The notes under the pieces: model-generated | Told to the model about the DNA's origin: nothing | Databases searched by the model: none | Seen by the model: only the letters and a program-made list of their open reading frames with translations | Shown here: positions 6,082 through 7,278 of the stretch, piece after piece | Numbering within the stretch: the first letter of the stretch is position 1 | Layout: the number at the start of each line of letters is the position of its first letter | Assembly (NCBI GenBank): GCA_913052275.1 | Contig: CAJXDX010000088.1 | Coordinates: 1 to 7,278 of the forward strand | Direction of reading: 5' to 3' | Length of the DNA stretch: 7,278 nucleotides | Source of the DNA: an uncultured Pseudomonadota bacterium | GTDB lineage: Bacteria > SAR324 > NAC60-12 | Program-made: the position numbers and the translations under genes

Positions 6082-6998
6082 TTGTCTTTATTTTCATCCG
6101 CTTGTTCAGGATCAATGACTTCCACTTTGGCTGGCTCAATGATTTCCTCATTATCATCTTTCTCAGATTCTTCAGTTTCAGACAGACTTGTACCAAACAA
6201 TCGATTTGAGAATTGTGCCAGTTTATCAACATTCAACACCTGCTGTCGACTGGCCAGATCGAAATACAGTAAACCGGTAACCAGTGAAGCAAATGGATAG
6301 AACAGCAGTGATGCCAGATATTGTGACCAGCGGATTGCAAGATGAACTTCTGGATCATTCAATATTTCTGACATTAATATGGGAAGTGAGCTGCTTTGAT
6401 TATGCTCAGCATTTAAATTAAATTCAGGCATGAACAGGGTGAAAAAAACTGCAAAAACAATGAACTGCAATATGGTGCTGATAACAACTACAAAAAATAC
6501 ACGTGATAAATCACCGCGTGCCAGTTGTATGCTCCTTATCATCGCCCGTATTCCGCGAACTCCTTCAACAATGAATACTGGCTGTGACATGGATGTCAGC
6601 AGTAAACCGCCAAGCCATAGTGCTATTATCAGAATATTGAATGGAAAAGGCAGAGTCAGCCCCATCACACCTGTAATAAAGAGCAGATATTGAAGGATAG
6701 CAACATGTATGGTACCCAGCAGTATAATTGAACGAAACACACGCAGAATTCCAAGTGCGGGGAAATATCTGCCGAAAGCTGTGCCGATTATTCCCAGTGT
6801 GATCCCTGCTTCCAATACCCTGACAGAAAGAAAAAATACAATACTTTCAACCTCACTCATCCCTGCAAAACCAATCAGGAATGCAGGGGCAATCAACACG
6901 GCTGTTAAAATCAAAATCGGGATAATGTTTTTCTGATACAGTCTGCCGCTCAGGACAAACAATGATGAAATGGTGTGATTATAAGTGAGTAAATTCAT
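6078..6998 (-). CDS. Multi-pass membrane protein with acidic C-terminal tail, function unknown
   Basis: This 306-residue protein has about six hydrophobic segments: roughly 24-45, 51-75, 86-109, 119-140, 168-190 and 226-247. Between the fourth and fifth is VEGVRGIRAMIRSIQLARGD (144-163), and after the last comes YPFASLVTGLLYFDL (234-248). This arrangement recalls the membrane domain of glycerophosphoryl diester phosphodiesterases and related uncharacterised integral membrane proteins, but no catalytic domain is attached and I assign no activity. The last 35 or so residues (272-306) are hydrophilic, with about 15 acidic and 4 basic residues, probably a disordered cytoplasmic tail. The start at 6998 has no Shine-Dalgarno sequence and is about 33 bases below a candidate promoter. 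The stop overlaps the engB start, so the two are co-expressed. Confidence 0.85.
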   Translation of the reverse strand: MNLLTYNHTISSLFVLSGRLYQKNIIPILILTAVLIAPAFLIGFAGMSEVESIVFFLSVRVLEAGITLGIIGTAFGRYFPALGILRVFRSIILLGTIHVAILQYLLFITGVMGLTLPFPFNILIIALWLGGLLLTSMSQPVFIVEGVRGIRAMIRSIQLARGDLSRVFFVVVISTILQFIVFAVFFTLFMPEFNLNAEHNQSSSLPILMSEILNDPEVHLAIRWSQYLASLLFYPFASLVTGLLYFDLASRQQVLNVDKLAQFSNRLFGTSLSETEESEKDDNEEIIEPAKVEVIDPEQADENKDK

Positions 6999-7038
6999 AG
7001 AATGTTGTTAAATTAATTTTCTGGCTCTGTAATTATTC

Positions 7039-7067
7039 AGCATACAAAGCCTGATAATGTATCACAA
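7039..7067 (-). promoter_or_regulatory. Candidate promoter for the membrane protein-engB unit
   Basis: On the minus strand TTGTGA (7067-7062) and TATGCT (7044-7039) are separated by exactly 17 bases, each matching the sigma-70 consensus at four of six positions. Transcription would start near 7032, leaving a leader of about 33 bases. It is the best pair I find in the gap, but the match is moderate. Confidence 0.4.
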
Positions 7068-7102
7068 GCAAAAGAACGTGATGGAATCTCAAAGGGTGAG
7101 TT

Positions 7103-7120
7103 AAGCTTTGCAAAAAGCTT
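7103..7120 (+). repeat. Perfect stem-loop upstream of the tRNA gene
   Basis: AAGCTTT (7103-7109) and AAAGCTT (7114-7120) form a seven-pair stem around GCAA, a stable GNRA-type tetraloop if transcribed on the plus strand. It lies in the divergent gap and its right arm runs into the candidate tRNA -35 box, so it could instead be a protein-binding palindrome. No T-tract follows in either direction. Confidence 0.4.
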
Positions 7121-7147
7121 GCACGGATAAGTCTCCTTAGTTAGAAT
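7119..7147 (+). promoter_or_regulatory. Candidate promoter for tRNA-Ser
   Basis: TTGCAC (7119-7124) and TAGAAT (7142-7147) are 17 bases apart. The -10 matches the consensus at five of six positions; the -35 only in its TTG. Transcription would begin near 7154, giving a leader of roughly 37 bases that must be removed by RNase P. Confidence 0.45.
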
Positions 7148-7190
7148 TGGCTGCTCCGAAAGGGATTTTTTGGCGGAGAATTTCTGCTGT

Positions 7191-7278
7191 GGAGAGATGA
7201 CCGAGTGGCCGAAGGTGCGTGACTGGAAATCACGTGTGCGGGCAACCGTACCGAGGGTTCGAATCCCTCTCTCTCCGC
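7191..7278 (+). tRNA. tRNA-Ser (anticodon GGA)
   Basis: The cloverleaf folds fully. Acceptor stem GGAGAGA (7191-7197) pairs with TCTCTCC (7270-7276), followed by discriminator G7277. The anticodon stem CGTGA/TCACG (7218-7222/7230-7234) holds the loop CTGGAAA with anticodon GGA at 7225-7227, which reads UCC and UCU serine codons. The long variable arm GTGCGG/CCGTAC (7236-7241/7246-7251) marks a class II tRNA. The T arm is GAGGG/CCCTC (7253-7257/7265-7269) around TTCGAAT. The final base C7278 is probably the first C of an encoded CCA cut off by the window edge. tRNA-Ser 3' ends are frequent phage and island integration sites; what follows is not visible. Confidence 0.97.

Noticed and set aside
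6430..6693. Plus-strand open frames opposite the membrane-protein gene (also 6070-6300 and 6709-6936)
   Set aside because: They are antisense to a convincing membrane protein and show no domain, start signal or recognisable composition; treated as shadows.
7151..7178. CTCCG...CGGAG repeat with T6 just before the tRNA as a terminator
   Set aside because: The T-run is inside the loop rather than after the stem, so it cannot act as a standard terminator.

Overview
This is an AT-rich bacterial window made mostly of housekeeping genes. A predicted outer-membrane beta-barrel protein with a signal peptide, together with ProA, HisB, HisH, Ndk and EngB (YsxC), indicates a Gram-negative bacterium. The style of ProA and HisB, the low GC content and the alginate-export-like porin would suit a marine deltaproteobacterial or SAR324-like lineage. 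That placement is a guess from sequence flavour and was not tested.

Plus strand, 1-5443. A possible 3' end of an unidentified gene comes first. proA (gamma-glutamyl phosphate reductase, proline synthesis) follows, then a small cytoplasmic protein with two TerB-like acidic motifs, a 526-residue outer-membrane barrel resembling the alginate-export porin family, hisB and hisH almost touching (histidine synthesis), and ndk. All six genes point the same way. The gaps before the TerB-like gene, the porin and ndk each hold good inverted repeats, so the row is probably several transcription units rather than one operon.

Minus strand, 7032-5464. A membrane protein with about six helices and an acidic C-terminal tail is followed by engB, a GTPase for 50S ribosome assembly. 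Their stop and start overlap as ATGA, so they are very likely one translationally coupled unit. ndk and engB converge on a 56-base gap with a plausible terminator for each direction.

Plus strand, 7119-7278. A candidate promoter leads into a tRNA-Ser(GGA) that runs to the window edge; the last base is the first C of an apparently encoded CCA.

I see no mobile element, CRISPR array, toxin-antitoxin pair or obvious defence system. The less ordinary items are the TerB-like/porin pair placed between amino-acid genes, intergenic hairpins (one ending three bases before a start codon), starts without a Shine-Dalgarno sequence, long A-runs inside hisH, hisB and the TerB-like gene (the last an in-frame A AAA AAG), the membrane protein-engB coupling, and a tRNA leader segment complementary to the tRNA 3' end.
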